A stretch of DNA of 64,000 bases, from positions 62,001 through 126,000 of the forward strand of contig OZ287710.1 in NCBI GenBank assembly GCA_965649825.1. Direction: 5' to 3'. This DNA comes from Penicillus capitatus (lineage: Eukaryota > Chlorophyta). A program made the translations under genes and the position numbers. The notes under the pieces were generated by a model. The model was not told the origin of the DNA and did not search any database. It saw only the letters and a program-made list of their open reading frames with translations. This document shows, one piece after another, positions 11,637 to 24,800 of the stretch. Positions within the stretch are counted from its first letter, which is position 1, and the number at the start of each line of letters is the position of its first letter.

Positions 11637-12143
11637 ATGCAGTTTGAGAAGGGTTGTATGCGCAGGTCGATGTCGACGACGCCTTCCCCTCAGCTTCCCT
11701 CTTCCACAGGCGATAGCCATCCCGCAACGCAAGTGGCGCAGGCATTAGCCGCTATGGATGCAACCATTATTTTCGAGAAACCGTTGACGTCAAGCGATGC
11801 CAGCGGCTCGGGACGAATCGTCATTCCGAAAGCCATCGCCGAGATGTACTTTCCCCATCTCGAAAACCAAAGCGGCATTCAAATCGACGCCATCGACTCG
11901 ATGGGCAATGCCTACTATTTCCGATTCAGGTCGATAGCATGTCGACCTATCTCTGCCTAACAGCTTTGCAGGTTTTGGATCAATAACCAGAGTCGAATGT
12001 ACTTGCTGGAAGGGGCAGCTGAGCTTCAGAAGCGATACAATTTGCGTGTCAACGACGTCATGATCTTTGCCCACAAGCCTGACAAGACACTCGTTGTGGC
12101 TGGTCGCCCACAGACAGATGTACCATCCTGCGTCGTGTTGTGA
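11637..12143 (+). CDS. B3 DNA-binding-domain protein (VAL/ABI3-like)
   Basis: This is a small protein with one B3 domain, the plant-type DNA-binding fold of ABI3/VAL/ARF factors. After a Ser/Pro/Thr-rich N-terminus comes GRIVIPKAIAEMYFPHL, then YYFRFR. Across a 42-nt intron (11930-11971, GTCGAT...TTGCAG) it continues as FWINNQSRMYLLEGA and a final beta region ending LVVAGR. This tracks the VAL-type core motif by motif, including the RFWPNNNSRMY-like element. The protein is about 155 aa with no second domain. Starts at ATG 11637, 11658 and 11670 are all possible. Stop TGA 12141-12143. B3 domains are best known from the green lineage, so this gene is a lineage clue. Confidence 0.85.
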
Positions 12144-12851
12144 TGGCTCGTGGAGAGTAGTCTCTCGTAGACGGATGTCATTCGAAAGAGTGTGATACGC
12201 AAGGCGCCGAGTGGTGGTGGTCAAAAGAAAGAGCAGGTGTTTATATGGATCTTCCAACACATGTGTGAGATGTGTGATTAGAAAAGGAGTTTGTCGGGAT
12301 TCCAACGAACAGCTGTCCACAAGAAATCGAGAAAAGCACCGGGAAGAGAAGGGCAAGTGACCATGCAGCAACACCAGCAGCACAATTTCAACCCTTTCCT
12401 TGCTCCTGCTGGTCTGCCCTTCTCTTTCCGATCATCTGTCCGATGGCTCCTCATTGCTGTGCAGATGGTGTATTCCGCTTCTTGTTGAATTCGCATGGTC
12501 TTGAAAGAAGTGCTGTCTTTGTACAGTCGGGTGTGTGGACAGCAGTGCTTGACATTAAAGGTAACGCATGTCTGCGTGTCATCAGATGTGGATGTAGAGG
12601 GGTGGGTGGGTCTGTATGCGTAGGCGAGATGTATCAAGCCTTCTTTGATTCGCAGAACGATGCTCTGACTGCTTTCAATGCTGCCGGTTATTACTGACAG
12701 TGTTGTCCAATTGTGGCTTTTTTGTCGTCCAATTGATTTGTGCTGCATGATCGAGGAGTATCGAGTCCTCAATTTTTCTTTTCAAACATTATAGCCTCCG
12801 AATGAGTTCATTAATTCCCTGAAATCGTCTTTTTGAGAATAAGAAACGAGT
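12144..12851. other. Intergenic, convergent 3' region
   Basis: This separates the stop of the B3 gene from the stop of midasin. A minus-strand frame at 12278-12772 has no domain and irregular composition (Cys- and His-rich patches). I do not call a gene here. Confidence 0.5.
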
Positions 12852-15800
12852 TTAGTGTACTGTGGTGGTACTCAGCTGGAACCATTGTCTCAGCAAATCG
12901 GCCATTGTACGTGGCAAGGCGATAATCTCATTCAAAACAATGTAATAAGGAAAGGGAAAATCATCTAGATACTTCATGAAGTGAGGCTCTCCAGCCTCGA
13001 AGCAAACGGTTGCGAGATCCAGGAGAGAATGCTCGGGATTGTCCAAAATAATAAAGGACACCATGACGCCGGGTCGGTGACAAAGTTCATAGGCATGTCT
13101 TTTGAGGACACTCTTTTCATGAAAACGGCCGTCTGCGATGATGACGACCAACTGATGGAGCTGTTGTTGAACGGATCTTGTTGAAAAATGCCTTCTTTCC
13201 GCCTTGTCCAAAATCTGCTGCAGGGATTCTAGGAGATGTACCATGGGCCGATCTTCGATGCGATTGTCCTGATCGAAGTGCATTCGGTCGATGATCTGTG
13301 GTCCATGGGCATCTGTGAATGGCATTCCCAGAGGATGCAATACCGTCTGTTTCCCGGAACCGCCAAAACTGAGGAGGCCCAATTCTCCCACGTCCAAACG
13401 CGACATGGCGCGTGTCATGAGTGTTAATGCCTCCAAGGCGAATGTCCCGAAGCCGTTTTCACTCATAGACTTGGAATCATCGATGGCCAGCAGTACCTGG
13501 TAGGTGCGTTTGTTCGGCTTTGTTCGTCTCAGCCAGATCTTGTCTTTGCGATACTGGCTGGCAACATAAGGAATCACACGTTTCATATTGATTCTCTTGC
13601 CTGCGTGACAGAGGGCAGAGATGAGATCAATTGTGTCAAGCATAGGGGATGCATTCCCGCACCTGTTCTGTAGTCTCCTGCTAGACGACTGGCGAGGGTT
13701 GGTTCCAGAACAAGGCACAGATGTTCGGTCAATTCAGATGCAAGGGCAAACGTCGCTGCTTGGCACCGATTCCATTTCTCCTGTGCCTTCGATAGGTCTT
13801 GCACAGAATCTGTGCCATCCACTTGATGGTGTTCGATCTCTGCTCTCGTATCCTCATGATCTTCCATTTCTCTTTCGCCATAAGGCAACGTCTGGTCCTT
13901 GTAACAAACTTGGCTTTCCATTGCAGACACTGGTTCTGGGCAACGGTCTTCGTCTTCATCAGCGATAGACATGTCATCACTCTTTTGATCACTTTCGGTC
14001 TCTTCCACTGGACGATTGGGTTCTTCATCGAGAAGCATCGACGGTATTGGCTGTATCGTTCTCAGCAATCGTTCACCCGACAGCTCTCCTGTTTTGGTTG
14101 CATCGATGTTTTCTTCGGGCTCCTCCTCTTGTCGGATCTTCTCGTTCTGCACGTCAAGCACCTGCTGCATCTGTTCTTCGGTGGCCGTTGCCAATGTCTG
14201 CATTGTGGCTGCGTTTTCTTGCCCTTCCAGAACAAACTCGAATTCCATTGCCTCCAATGATTGTTGATGTTGCTGTACATCTGCCATAACTTCTGCTCGT
14301 TCTTCCATTCCATGCATCGCATCTGTAACATTCAGGTGTCTTTTCCACTCTTCCAATGCATCTCCCAAGCTCCTGAGCGGATTGACTGACTCTTTGTGAG
14401 ATGGCTTCTCCTTGGATGCATTGTTTGATTCAGCATGCTGTGCAGAAGTCAATGCTCCATCTATACCCTCTCCAGAAGTGCCTAACGCAGATGGACCGCA
14501 TTCCGGTGCTGCATCATAGTTCTCCATGACCTCCTCTGCTCGCGAAGGGACATCCACAGACTGCTGTTGCGTACTCTCCTTCTCATGTGTCACGTCACCT
14601 TCTTGATACCCCGCAACAGCTGTTTCCTGAGAAGGCATTGTCGGATCACCTCTGACTCCATCTCCCTCGCTAATCTCAGTTCCTTCCCTCTCTTGTGGGG
14701 CGATCTCCATCTCACTCTCAGAAGAAACGGACAGTGAATCGTCTCCTTCGGATTTCTTATCCTTCGATTCTGTTGGTTGGCCATTATCGTTGTCATCCAT
14801 GTCCATCTGAGATCCTTGCTCGTCTGTCAGATTTTCGTCGTGGTTCTCTTCTCCTGCTTCTGGGTCGATGTCTGTCTGGGAATCCTCTTTCTTGCCTTCT
14901 TTCTCTTCCGTTTCTGCGAATTTCTGAATGGATGGCTCTTCTGACTCTGGCTCTTGAGAACCGGCTTCAGAATGGAGACTGTCTTTGTCGTCTCCCTCTT
15001 CACCATCAAGCTTCACATCTTCGGATATCTGCAATTCTTCTTCCTGTTCTTCAGGTTTCGTAAATCCAGGGTGAGGCGGACCCTCTCCTTCACTCATCTC
15101 ATCTCCGTCGCCGTTATCCCTCTCCTCCTCCTCTTCCATCGGATCTCCCCGTTCAATCGTATCTTCCTTACGGTTCTTTTCTTTCTCTGATTCCTCTTGT
15201 TTTTCATCCAGTCGTCCTTCCATGTATTCAGATGTGTCTCGACCATCTTCATTCTCTGCTTCAGAGGCATCCTGCGTTTCGCTGTCTTTTGGTTGGTCTT
15301 CATCCCACAGCCGCTCATCGACCGTTTCCCCTTCCTTACCGACCTTTCCCATTTGGTCATCCAATCGTTCTTCTCTTTCGTGGCCGCTGTCTGATTCACT
15401 CTGATCGCCCTCTTTCTCTATGTCTTCAAAACGACCTTCAAAATCGTCTTCCATTTCGATCCCTCTGACGTCTTCTTTGTCATTGGCTTCTGCTTGTTCT
15501 TCCTGATCTGCTGCTTTCTTTTGCTTTCCTGTGTTGATCTGATCTTGATGTTCGATTTCATCACTGACGTCTTTTCTACCTTGGCCATCGTCCATCCCTG
15601 TACCGTCCTCTTCTTCAAATTCCCCATCTCCGTCAGCCTCTTCTGCTTCGCCCTCTGGCTCCGTACAGAATCCCTCGTTTACCAATCCAAGGATGAGATT
15701 CATGGAGATATAGCACAGCTTGCATGTTTTGTGGTGATATTCAGTGAAAGACCGAAACAACTGTGAGAGATTTTTCAGCAAAACACGCCCCGAAGGTTGT

Positions 15801-18800
15801 ACACATTTTATCATCATTGCCAGAAGACGGGCAATTTGAACAAATGTCCTGCTCATATCTACCCTCTCCTGATTCTCTGTCCATCCAGTTTCGGAGATTT
15901 TGAGCAGCACTCCGAGCGATTTGTCGAAACACTGAGTGATCTCCAAAAGCCTGTCAAATCCAAAGCACTTAGATAACATCGATTGAATCGTAGAGAAGTC
16001 CGCCATCGTTTCTTCTTCGTCTTCTGCCGCGTTGGCATCAGGTTGACGATCATACTGAACTTGAATCCAGAGCATGGTTTTAATCAGAATGTTCTCGACT
16101 TCACATCGGAAATCTTCGATCTTTTGCTCATCGACATCGCTGGCAGCAGCACTTTTCGAACACAGGCCAGGAATCAAGAAACGCTCTGAATTATGAGCTT
16201 CAGATTCCAAAGAGTCCATAAGTTCCTTCCACAGAGGAATACAATCCGAAAAGCTGCATTGACGCACACCGATTTCTTCCAGCCGTTCTCTGGATAACTG
16301 TATCTGCTGTTTCTCTTTTAATTGCCGCCAAAGATGGACTATAGATTTGAAGTTTTCGACCAGAACTGCAACATCACGGTATGCTATCCCCGTCTGCCGA
16401 CTTCTATGGATGCTTTGAAGTGAGAGCCAGCATTTACTAACCGTAGCTTTCACGTCTTCGCACTGAAGCAAGCACGAATTCAGCAGATCCTGGTAAACAG
16501 GATGGTTCTCGACGTCTCTTACACTACAAAGCATCTTCTCCGCTTCAGTTGTCTTCTGATTCAGCCTACAGGCATATTGTTTTCAGATATCACGAAGGAC
16601 ACCAGGCCCACCTTCTTAGCATGTCCCACTGATGCTCGATCCAACAATGAGCGATGGACTGACAAGGGAAAGGAGGAAATGGTGGTTCTGTAGATGGCAT
16701 CATCATTTCTGACAGTTCTTCTATGGTGTCACTGCATGATGCTGCGGCGACCTCGTCCAAGAGACCATTTAATCTTGGCTCCAGTGCGAAGAACCCATTC
16801 AAGAGTTCTCTTTGCTTTCTCAGGATGTACAAGAAATATTCGGCAGAATGTGACAGAGACTGGATTTCTGACAGGGATAAATCCTTAGCTGGCTGTTTCT
16901 GCCCTTCCCAGATCCTCTGCATTCGATCTATACAACTGTAGTAGTATCTGTCGACTTTCTCAAAAACAGTGGGCGAAATCTGTCGACTGAATCTTGTGGC
17001 CTGTTCCGCTGTCAACTCTCCCTGTCCTAAAAACGATCTCCATTCCAAGACAGGTTTTTCAAACCAGCACCCAATAGACTGTTCATCTGCAAGTCACGTC
17101 AGCTCAATATGCCGTTTACTACAGAAATCATATCACCTTTTGGAATATCGGCCCTTCTTCTGGAAATTCCCAGTCCACGAAGAGTCTTTAAGTAATCCGA
17201 CAGTGCTTTCTTTTTGCGTCCACGTGATCCTTTACTCTTATCTTTCTGCAGTTTTTGAATCCGATCCAATATCCCACAGCTGATCGCTTCCAAATGCTCT
17301 CTGCCTTTTTCGAGCTTATCAAAAACGGGAGACTGCAATGCGAGTTCATGCATTCTCGAAAGAAGTCTGGGCAGCTGATTGAATCGAAGCTCGCGATTCT
17401 CCAATTTTAAGAGCTCTGCCATGGACACACCATTTCTCGACACTTCTTGAGCCATGCCTCGTAGCTCTTCCATCAAGGAATCACAAGTCAAAGGTCTCAG
17501 AGGCGGATCTTGCTGGCAGACGACGACAGTAGATGGACTGCTTTCGTCATCTACATGGCTCAATGCGACATAGCCTGCAGATTGCGACACTTGTGCAAAG
17601 GCTGAAGCGGCCGGTTGCCTCAGCACGTCCTCGGCTTTCTTGCAAAGACGGTGCAGTTTTCTCTGTGCGCGATCCCCTGCCGTCTTCATTGCTAGGTATC
17701 CACGATCTTCCCATTTCTGAAGTTTCACAAATTCCTGAAGCTCCTTCTCTATCTCATCCATTCCTCTCTTCAAAAGGTTGTCGACCAACGACCTGGTTTG
17801 CACCAGAATTTTACAAAGTCAAAGCAGAGAGAAACGAAAAACAAGTCAATTACTGGTGCTGACGATAATAGACGACCAAGTTGCCAAGGATACAGACCAG
17901 TTTTTCATCCCCCTGTCTCGTTTTGAAATGTGCTAAAAAGGCTTCGAGAATAGACATCCGCTCGGAGAATTCTCCCAAAGTTGATAGCGTCAGGTACTCT
18001 TCCAAAGAACACGTAACATCCTCGATCTACACAGAGAGAGCATCGTTTTCCATAGAGAACACATCGGGTCGACTTACATTCAGTGAAGTGTGTGCATCAG
18101 ACAAGATTCTGAGAATGTAGAACCACGTCTTGTGGGCTCCTGTTGCGTGTCTCTTCACCAAACGGTCCAGTGCAGTTTCCCAACTCTCCAATTCTATTCG
18201 CTGCCATCGAACAACCAATCCTGACACCTGTTTGAGTTCGCTGGCCAACGACACGAAAGAAGCCGCTGTCTCTTCCCATATCTGAGATCTGGCAAGCAGC
18301 AGCTCCAATCCTGTCAAGACTTTGCGAACGGGAGTCGTGATTGGCATGGAGAGGACTCTGATACAGATCTCTTTCAGTTGTGTGAGAATTGGATTCTCCG
18401 GCCATTCTTTCAGTAATGCATCGAGGCGAATTCGCAATGGAATGAGGCAGGAATGCGTCAATAGAACTTCCTCCAAACACGGTTTCTCGAGATCTAAAGC
18501 CTCTGACTGCCTATCTCTGGGCAAAGGACGTTTCGAAAGTGATCTGCACACGGAACAGAGATGATAGAGATGACCTAGAGAGAGTCCATCCTGCACAGGA
18601 TGCATAGGAACGATGAGGATGTACCTGATAGCGTCACTTCATCAAACCTCTTCGGTACGTTCCGGTCCAGTATTTGCAGCATGATCTGAGCAACCTTGTA
18701 GCGAATGTCATCGTCCAGATGTTCTTTGCTCTGCTTTGTATCCAATTCTTCAAACACCGAGCGATGTAGGAGAACAATATCTGTGAGAAAGGATCCATGC

Positions 18801-21800
18801 ATCAACGACTCGGATCGAGAAGATTGAGCCTGAGATGGCGTTGCTCTGCTGTGAGCATCGATTGGCATTTCATCCCATTCGAGCTCTTCGAGATCGAGAA
18901 AATCTTGATGGTGATCTGGAAACATGGCTCTGTAAGATGCTTCTTCCGCCTCTTCATCCGTTTCCATTCGGAGCGTCTGTGCACTAGTTTTGAACAGTTT
19001 TGCCTCCTCTTCTGCTTTGGAGTCCCGAAATGCATCGAGCTTCTCGAAAACGTGCATTAGGTTTCTGGCCAGTGTGCTGAATTTCGCCTCGGCTGTGGAC
19101 TGAAATGGTGTGTCCTTGAGACATCGGCAATGAAAAGTCGATACACAGAGAGCCACATGTAAGCACATTAACTGCATTTCGAATACAACAGCATCGGTGT
19201 CTGGCACCTGGAGAAAAGTGAGAGGACTGCCAGAGGTCTTAACGGAGAAGGTTACTTCTAAATCCGTGAATCTGTTAAAGAGGATACGGCCAATTTTCTC
19301 AACGGTGTCCTGCATCCCAAGATCAGACGCGTCATGATTCGGTATCACTGCCATCATCTCCTCTGCGCATTTCTCCATGAACGAACACTCAGGACGGACG
19401 CTTTGGACTCTTGTAAAGGATGCTATGGCACCGAGGCCATGACAGATCTCTAAGATCCCATGGAAAAATGGCTGAAGAATATCCATATACAGTGGGTGAT
19501 CTTTCTCTGTCTGGCGCATGAAGTTCTTGGATGTTTCGATCCAGTTGAGGCTTTGCGCAGTAATGGTATCCTTATCATCACATGCCTTGTCGTCGAGGCC
19601 TCTCATCAGTTCCTCAATTCTCTCCAATGTGCCTACGAAGCATGTCTTTGTGAGGCAGGGAATGTCGAAAGGCGCACCCTGAGAGGCCAAGTACTGATGA
19701 AGGCAGTGACAGAGTTCTTGATACTGAGACGGTTCTGGTCGGGCGACAGTTTGCTCGTTGAGTATCGCCACCTGAGCCTCGATCATATGGATGGTGTTTG
19801 ACAGCTCTTCAATCTTCTCTGTTTCGTCGAATCCTCCAGCAATGCTCTGGATGTCTTTTCGAATGGCCAGTTCAGGTCTCATGTCAGAGGCAAGAGTGAA
19901 CGATAGATGTCGTGCCTTGAACTGCTGCTTGGTGGCGGGGTCTACACCAACGGGAGGAATGGCCAGACGCATACGCAGATAACCCAGCAGTACCCATGCT
20001 TTGCCTAAGCAGACCAGTGCTCTGGCTGATCGGACTGGATGTGCCTTGACCAGCAGATGGCAACAAGGCAGATAACATGTCTCGGAGAGGGTAACCATCT
20101 CTGCATGATCACTGTGACCAAAATGAAGTGTTAGACATCTCAGCACATGCTGCATCGTATCATCTGCATCTTCAGAATCTCTGCTTTGCATAAAGCGGCA
20201 GAAATCACGAAGCAGCTGTTGAATGGCTGATCTGCTTGTCGATGGAAAACTGCTGAGATGTGCCCATAGGATACATGCCAAGCTAACGGCTATCTGATAA
20301 CGCATGTCAAAAATAAACTGTTGACTGGAGACACGATGTGAACGAAATGCACACAGCAGGTGTCTGGATGCCAGTTTGAGGTGCCTCAAAAAGCATGGAG
20401 CATCCAGGATTGAAGGCATCTCTCTTGTGCATGACGCTGCAGCAAACGTTAGACTTCCCTACAGACATGAGTGGTAGGTAACAGACATCGACATGGTCCA
20501 CTAAACCTGGTAGATAATGGCTGGTCCATCGAAATGCGTATCTGGAAAAGGCACCTGTGGTCCAAAGTGCTTAACGGAAGGCAGCGTGATTTGTGTCAGG
20601 GTTGTAGAAATCAGCCATTGATAGAGAGCATTCTGCATGAGACAACAACACGCATTTCGCCAGTCGATCTGAGGGGAATTGTCGTCCGATTCCTTTTGTG
20701 TGGCATCCAGGAGCCACAGGATATCTTGAAGGGCGGTCATGTAGCTGACAGGAAGGGCATGATGATCTGTGGCCTCTTGGATCTGCCATTTTAATTCATT
20801 AGAGATGTTCTGTGCATTGCTCTTGTTTTTGTCCTCGATTCCGCAAACACTTAGAAGCCACGGCAGCAGAAATGTCAGAGAACTTGTGGAGTGAACTGTT
20901 CGCTGTAGACAGCGGAGATGTGTTTGAAAGCCACGATTGGATGACGACTGCATGTACATGGGTGTCAAGAAGAGCTCGAAACTTCCACTTCTGCCGTCAG
21001 TGATCCGGCTTCCTTCATGTTGATCGACGAGTCTCTGTCGAGCGACTTGTATTTCTGAAAGAGTTAATTCTAGAGCTTCGCAAACGACAGCATCTGTCCC
21101 ATTCTCTGACGCACATGTGTATGCTGCCAACGATGAGATGGACAAAGCGCCCAACAACGATCTAAAGAAGCATGTCTATCGACCAGACACGAACAACCAT
21201 TGGTCCGTCCAGGTACCTTCTCAGATGAGGATCGTGCATCAGGCCTGTCAACAGAGCTAAGCAACGCTCTTCTTGAGTACCGCGCTCATGTTCTTCGATG
21301 TCCATGTTGACAGGATCGGCCTCTTCTAGCAACTTCAGTTCTCGGAGGATGGACAATTGTGTCGGATCCGCCATGCACGCATCGGGTTCTTCGCTGAGGA
21401 GAGCGCAGATATTGGCAAGCTTCAGATGATGGTGGGCTGTTTCAAGACATCGATGTTGTCTCGGATGGCCACCATGTTTCCACAACAGGGATTTGTGTGC
21501 CTCGATCTCTGGTAAACCGAACGCCGCATTCATGCCATCAGCGATCAATCTCCACCTGAGATACAGAGAATTAAACGAACCAGAGGAAATCGAGATAGGT
21601 TAACGGAACTTTGCCGAGAGGCTAGAAGACAAGGGGAACTTCGCTGCTGCTTTCGTAACGATCTTTCTCATTTTGACCCAAATATAGATGACAGTATCGA
21701 GAAACTCCTGCTTCAGCTGTTGTCCTGCCTTTACTGCCATCCACTGGTGCCAAAAATGACGAAGGTGCTTCAGCAGTGCCTCCAACTACACTGGCCCAAA

Positions 21801-24800
21801 GTCACACCATCCAGGACAAGCACATGTACCTCTGGCATGCTGTATTCCGTGACCCTTTGGTTGTTCCCGTGTGCGATTGCCGTCTCAATGTAATCATGAA
21901 AGAAAGAGAAGACAGGGAAGATCCATTCAATCAGCAGTGTGTGTGCGTGTTTGAAATTGTGTCGAAAATGCGTCTCTGTTGCTCGGATGTATGACAGCTG
22001 ATAGAAGGTGTTCTGTGTCAGGATCTCCAGATTTGCGTTCTTGCAACTGACAAGACCTTCGCACTGCAGCTGCAGATCCTTCATCAGCATCGTCAGAGAC
22101 TCAGAGGATAACCTCTGGTCTACAAAAACAATAGGAACCTCCAGTCCTAAGCACTCGCTCATAATCGACGCACCTGATGAAGCATTCTTCCAATAGGCTG
22201 GATCAAACGGAAGGAGCTTAGACCACGATGGATGGTTGCCTTGTGCAGAGCAAACAAAGTCTCGAAATAAACGGCTGCGACTTAGATTGTGTGCCATCTC
22301 GTGCAAGTGATACCAAATGGGCATCTGAAGACACACACTGTCGATGTAACGTCTTGTGACAGGGGCATACATGTAGACTCCAGTGCTGGATGTGCTGCAA
22401 CTGCTCTGCGTTCATTCTTGATATCACAATTCTGGGAGCAATCCATGCTTCATGTATTCCTGATTGATTGGCACCGTATTTCGATAGGATCAGGGTATCT
22501 CGAAACATGGATGAAGCCAAAGATGAATCTGCCATGGACGAAAGGGAAAGCGATCTCAGTATCCACAGTGGAGGACCCTTCTCTTTCTTCCGAGGGATGC
22601 TGACCTCAGAGCTTTCTCCAGTTCCTCTGTCGCTGTTGTGCTCGGCAAACATCTCCTCAACAACTGTCACATCATGTCTTTCCATACTGGGCTGATGGTA
22701 AACCTAGAGGCAGAAGAGAATCGGAGTCAGAGTATATTCTTCTTTAAATCATCCTCATGTATCATATTCACTAGCATTCATGTCATCATTTTTGAGAGCA
22801 TTGTCTGATCAGCGGTTTGGACATTAGAATCATGTTGACATCATTCGAAAGATGGTGATGTGCATCATCCCCTCAGACAGGCAAAGGCAATTGAGTGGTC
22901 AGAAGGAACAATTGTTTTTTGCATTTCATAGACAGGCCAGTCCAATCAAGTGTACAAACAAACTCATCATTCCTCGCCGTAAAGATGATGCACAAGGTCG
23001 AGAGCGATGGTATTGGTATTCGGAAGGTTATATACAGGGTTACCTCTTCATAGGCAGCACGAATGGCACATGCCGGATCGCTCCCTGCCTCTGAAAGATT
23101 CTTGAACAGAGAAATGGCCTGGAAGAGATCTCTGATGTTTGGTGTCTGTCCTGCCCAAGGCCTTGATGTCTCGAGATGCAAAGCGTGTGCTTTTGTTAGT
23201 GCTTCAACTGCCGATGTTTCGTGGACTTGCATGGCAGACTGTATCATCATTGGCAGATGCACAAATGTCTTTCTAAGGACAGAATCGGCGACGACACTAG
23301 AAATCTGACAGACAGCTCTGTCAAAAGAGATGTCTCAGTTCTCGGAGATGTACCTCGTTGGGCAGATAGGTTTCTAGGGAGCGATTTCTCATGGCTCTCG
23401 ATATCTCTCCATTCTTTGGATCATAGCTGAGAAACAGTCGAAAATCTGAATGCGGTTTGATAATGCGTGCTTCTCCATTGGTTCCTCCACATTCGTTGAG
23501 ATGGAGAACACCATCTGGCTCCATCACAGAATTCAGGCGATCTAACACTGTAGGATTGCAGAGATTGGCATGATCCAACAACAACCAATCGCCGTTCTCC
23601 ATGGCCTCTACCAATGCACCATCCACCCATTCAAAACAACCTGTTAAACATCCATCCCTTCACACTGCTGTGACATTCTCTTCTTGTGTTTACCAGCCGA
23701 GGTGCATTCGTTTGAATGAGAAAGAATGTCGTCTATCCTTGTTGAGTGACATTTCACCAGATCTATAAGATGCTGTGGAGCGTTGTCATGCTCCAGAAGG
23801 CTCTTGAGTTGTTGCAGGAAGGATGGAAGAAAATCGGAGAGCGATTCCACTTTCGCCTCGGCAAACCCTATTCGTTTTTCCATGTCGCTTCCAAACTCCT
23901 CTAGCCTCCCACTAAGCTCCAGAAACTGCAGGATGGCACCTGGATTTAATTCAGAAACGAGCTCGGCGAACAGGGTTCTTGTTAATGCTTCTGTCTCTTT
24001 GCAAGCCTGCACACCTGTATGCGATCCAAGAAAGAAAGGTTGATGGAGTTACTTTCAGCATGTGTCTGCTGTTCTCTCGTTTTTCAAATCCACCCAGCAA
24101 ATCACTGGAGTCGGTCCCTGGTGTTAAAGTGACTTCCACTAAATGCTGATGACATAATGCTGCCAAACAACGTACGAGGCATGTTTTTCCACTGCTCGAA
24201 GGGCCGACAATCAATGCTGGCCAATTCTTGACAACGCATACGGCCAACGATTCCAGAAAGGGCAAATGATGTTGGATAAGGAACAGATTTGCCAGCCGTT
24301 CTCCTGCACCTAAACGCAGTATCCCTTCTCACATAAATCGTCGAGATAAGGGACAGAGATGCATTTGGCATTTCATATCAGAATACGTGCATGTGTAATC
24401 ATCAATTGCTTTCATCCCCGAAAGATGGTTTCAAACAGTATCATCATTGCCGAAATGCACCATACATCCAATCCAACACTTACTCTGAGACATGCGTCGA
24501 AGATGCTGGTCTCCGATGACAATGCAGGATTCGGAGATCAGCATCCTTGGAGAGGAACACCGAAAAGCGGCGTTGAAGATTTCATGATACAAGGCGCTCA
24601 GAGATTGCCTAGAATGCATTCCTGTGTCAATTAAACGACACGTGGACCTGCAGACTGCATTGAACCTGTCTTCGTTCGAGCGAAAACGTCGACAGAACAG
24701 AATCTCTGCTGCCTTCATGAGATTTGATGCAACATCCGATGATCCTTGCGCCCCGTCTTCTACCAGTGTTGCCCATCTATGCACTCCTTTTATAGTAAAT

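Noticed and set aside
12278-12772. 164-codon minus-strand frame between the B3 gene and midasin
   Set aside because: Cys/His patches without any metal-binding spacing, no domain, partly opposite the 3' UTR; composition looks non-coding.
13799-15600. Several long plus-strand frames rich in Ser, Leu, Phe
   Set aside because: They are the antisense reading of the Glu/Asp-rich exon of midasin (GAA/GAG codons read as TTC/CTC).
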